Below, in pieces: positions 24,400 to 24,416 of a stretch of 24,416 bases of DNA. Under the pieces are notes generated by a model. That model was given only the letters and a program-made list of their open reading frames with translations. It was not told the DNA's origin and did not search any database. This stretch comes from an uncultured Prevotella sp. (GTDB taxonomy: Bacteria; Bacteroidota; Bacteroidia; Bacteroidales; Bacteroidaceae). Where the stretch lies: the NCBI GenBank assembly GCA_938018155.1, contig CALIIG010000097.1, positions 1 through 24,416 of the forward strand, written 5' to 3'. Position 1 is the first letter of the stretch. The number at the start of each line of letters is the position of its first letter. The position numbers were made by a program, and so were the translations under genes.

Positions 24400-24416
24400 A
24401 CACCCATTGTCCGACG

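Overview
The window looks like chromosomal DNA of a Bacteroidales bacterium, most likely Prevotella or a close relative. Four things suggest this: a SusC/SusD outer-membrane pair, Bacteroidetes-type promoters (TTTG, about 19 bases, TAnnTTTG) in front of several genes, a WG-repeat/LTA-synthase-like/PAP2 envelope cluster, and a MutS2 beginning MIYPANFE. The genus is an inference; no rRNA or other marker is present.

1-6126 is an accessory, visibly AT-rich anti-phage cassette. It holds a two-gene AbiL/RloAB-like pair (ABC-type ATPase plus TOPRIM-like RloB), a Hachiman pair (HamA nuclease of the DUF1837 family plus HamB helicase), a 57-residue orphan protein and a terminator. hamA is split by a -1 frame change at a run of six A's. 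The cassette lies between two short (about 88 and 98 bp) related inverted-repeat elements that look like MITEs; the left one has a 5-bp direct repeat (GATAT) at both ends.

6127-6993 is non-coding, with a long imperfect hairpin, a possible small-RNA locus and the promoter of the next operon. 6994-13775 is a small polysaccharide-utilisation-type locus: SusC transporter, SusD lipoprotein, a PKD-domain surface lipoprotein and a DUF4434 (TIM-barrel, glycosidase-like) lipoprotein, ending in a strong hairpin. The DUF4434 gene carries an in-frame TAG, after which the same frame stays open for 59 more codons. No regulator, and no other recognisable carbohydrate enzyme, lies beside it in the window.

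13904-16461 is core: a type II NADH dehydrogenase on the minus strand, divergent from tatA-tatC. 16462-17457 is mostly gene-free. It contains a very long palindromic repeat (16880-16956, related to 24368-24399 at the window end) and a degraded winged-helix gene end with an 11-bp tandem repeat. 17458-21402 (minus) is a tightly packed operon read WG-repeat protein, LTA-synthase-like sulfatase-fold membrane enzyme, PAP2 phosphatase, TrmO tRNA methyltransferase, with overlapping or close ends and one clear promoter. 21499-24186 (minus) is mutS2.

The strongest leads are the MITE-bounded double defence cassette with its broken or recoded hamA and unexplained small 3' gene, the amber codon in the DUF4434 gene, and the nested-palindrome repeat family.
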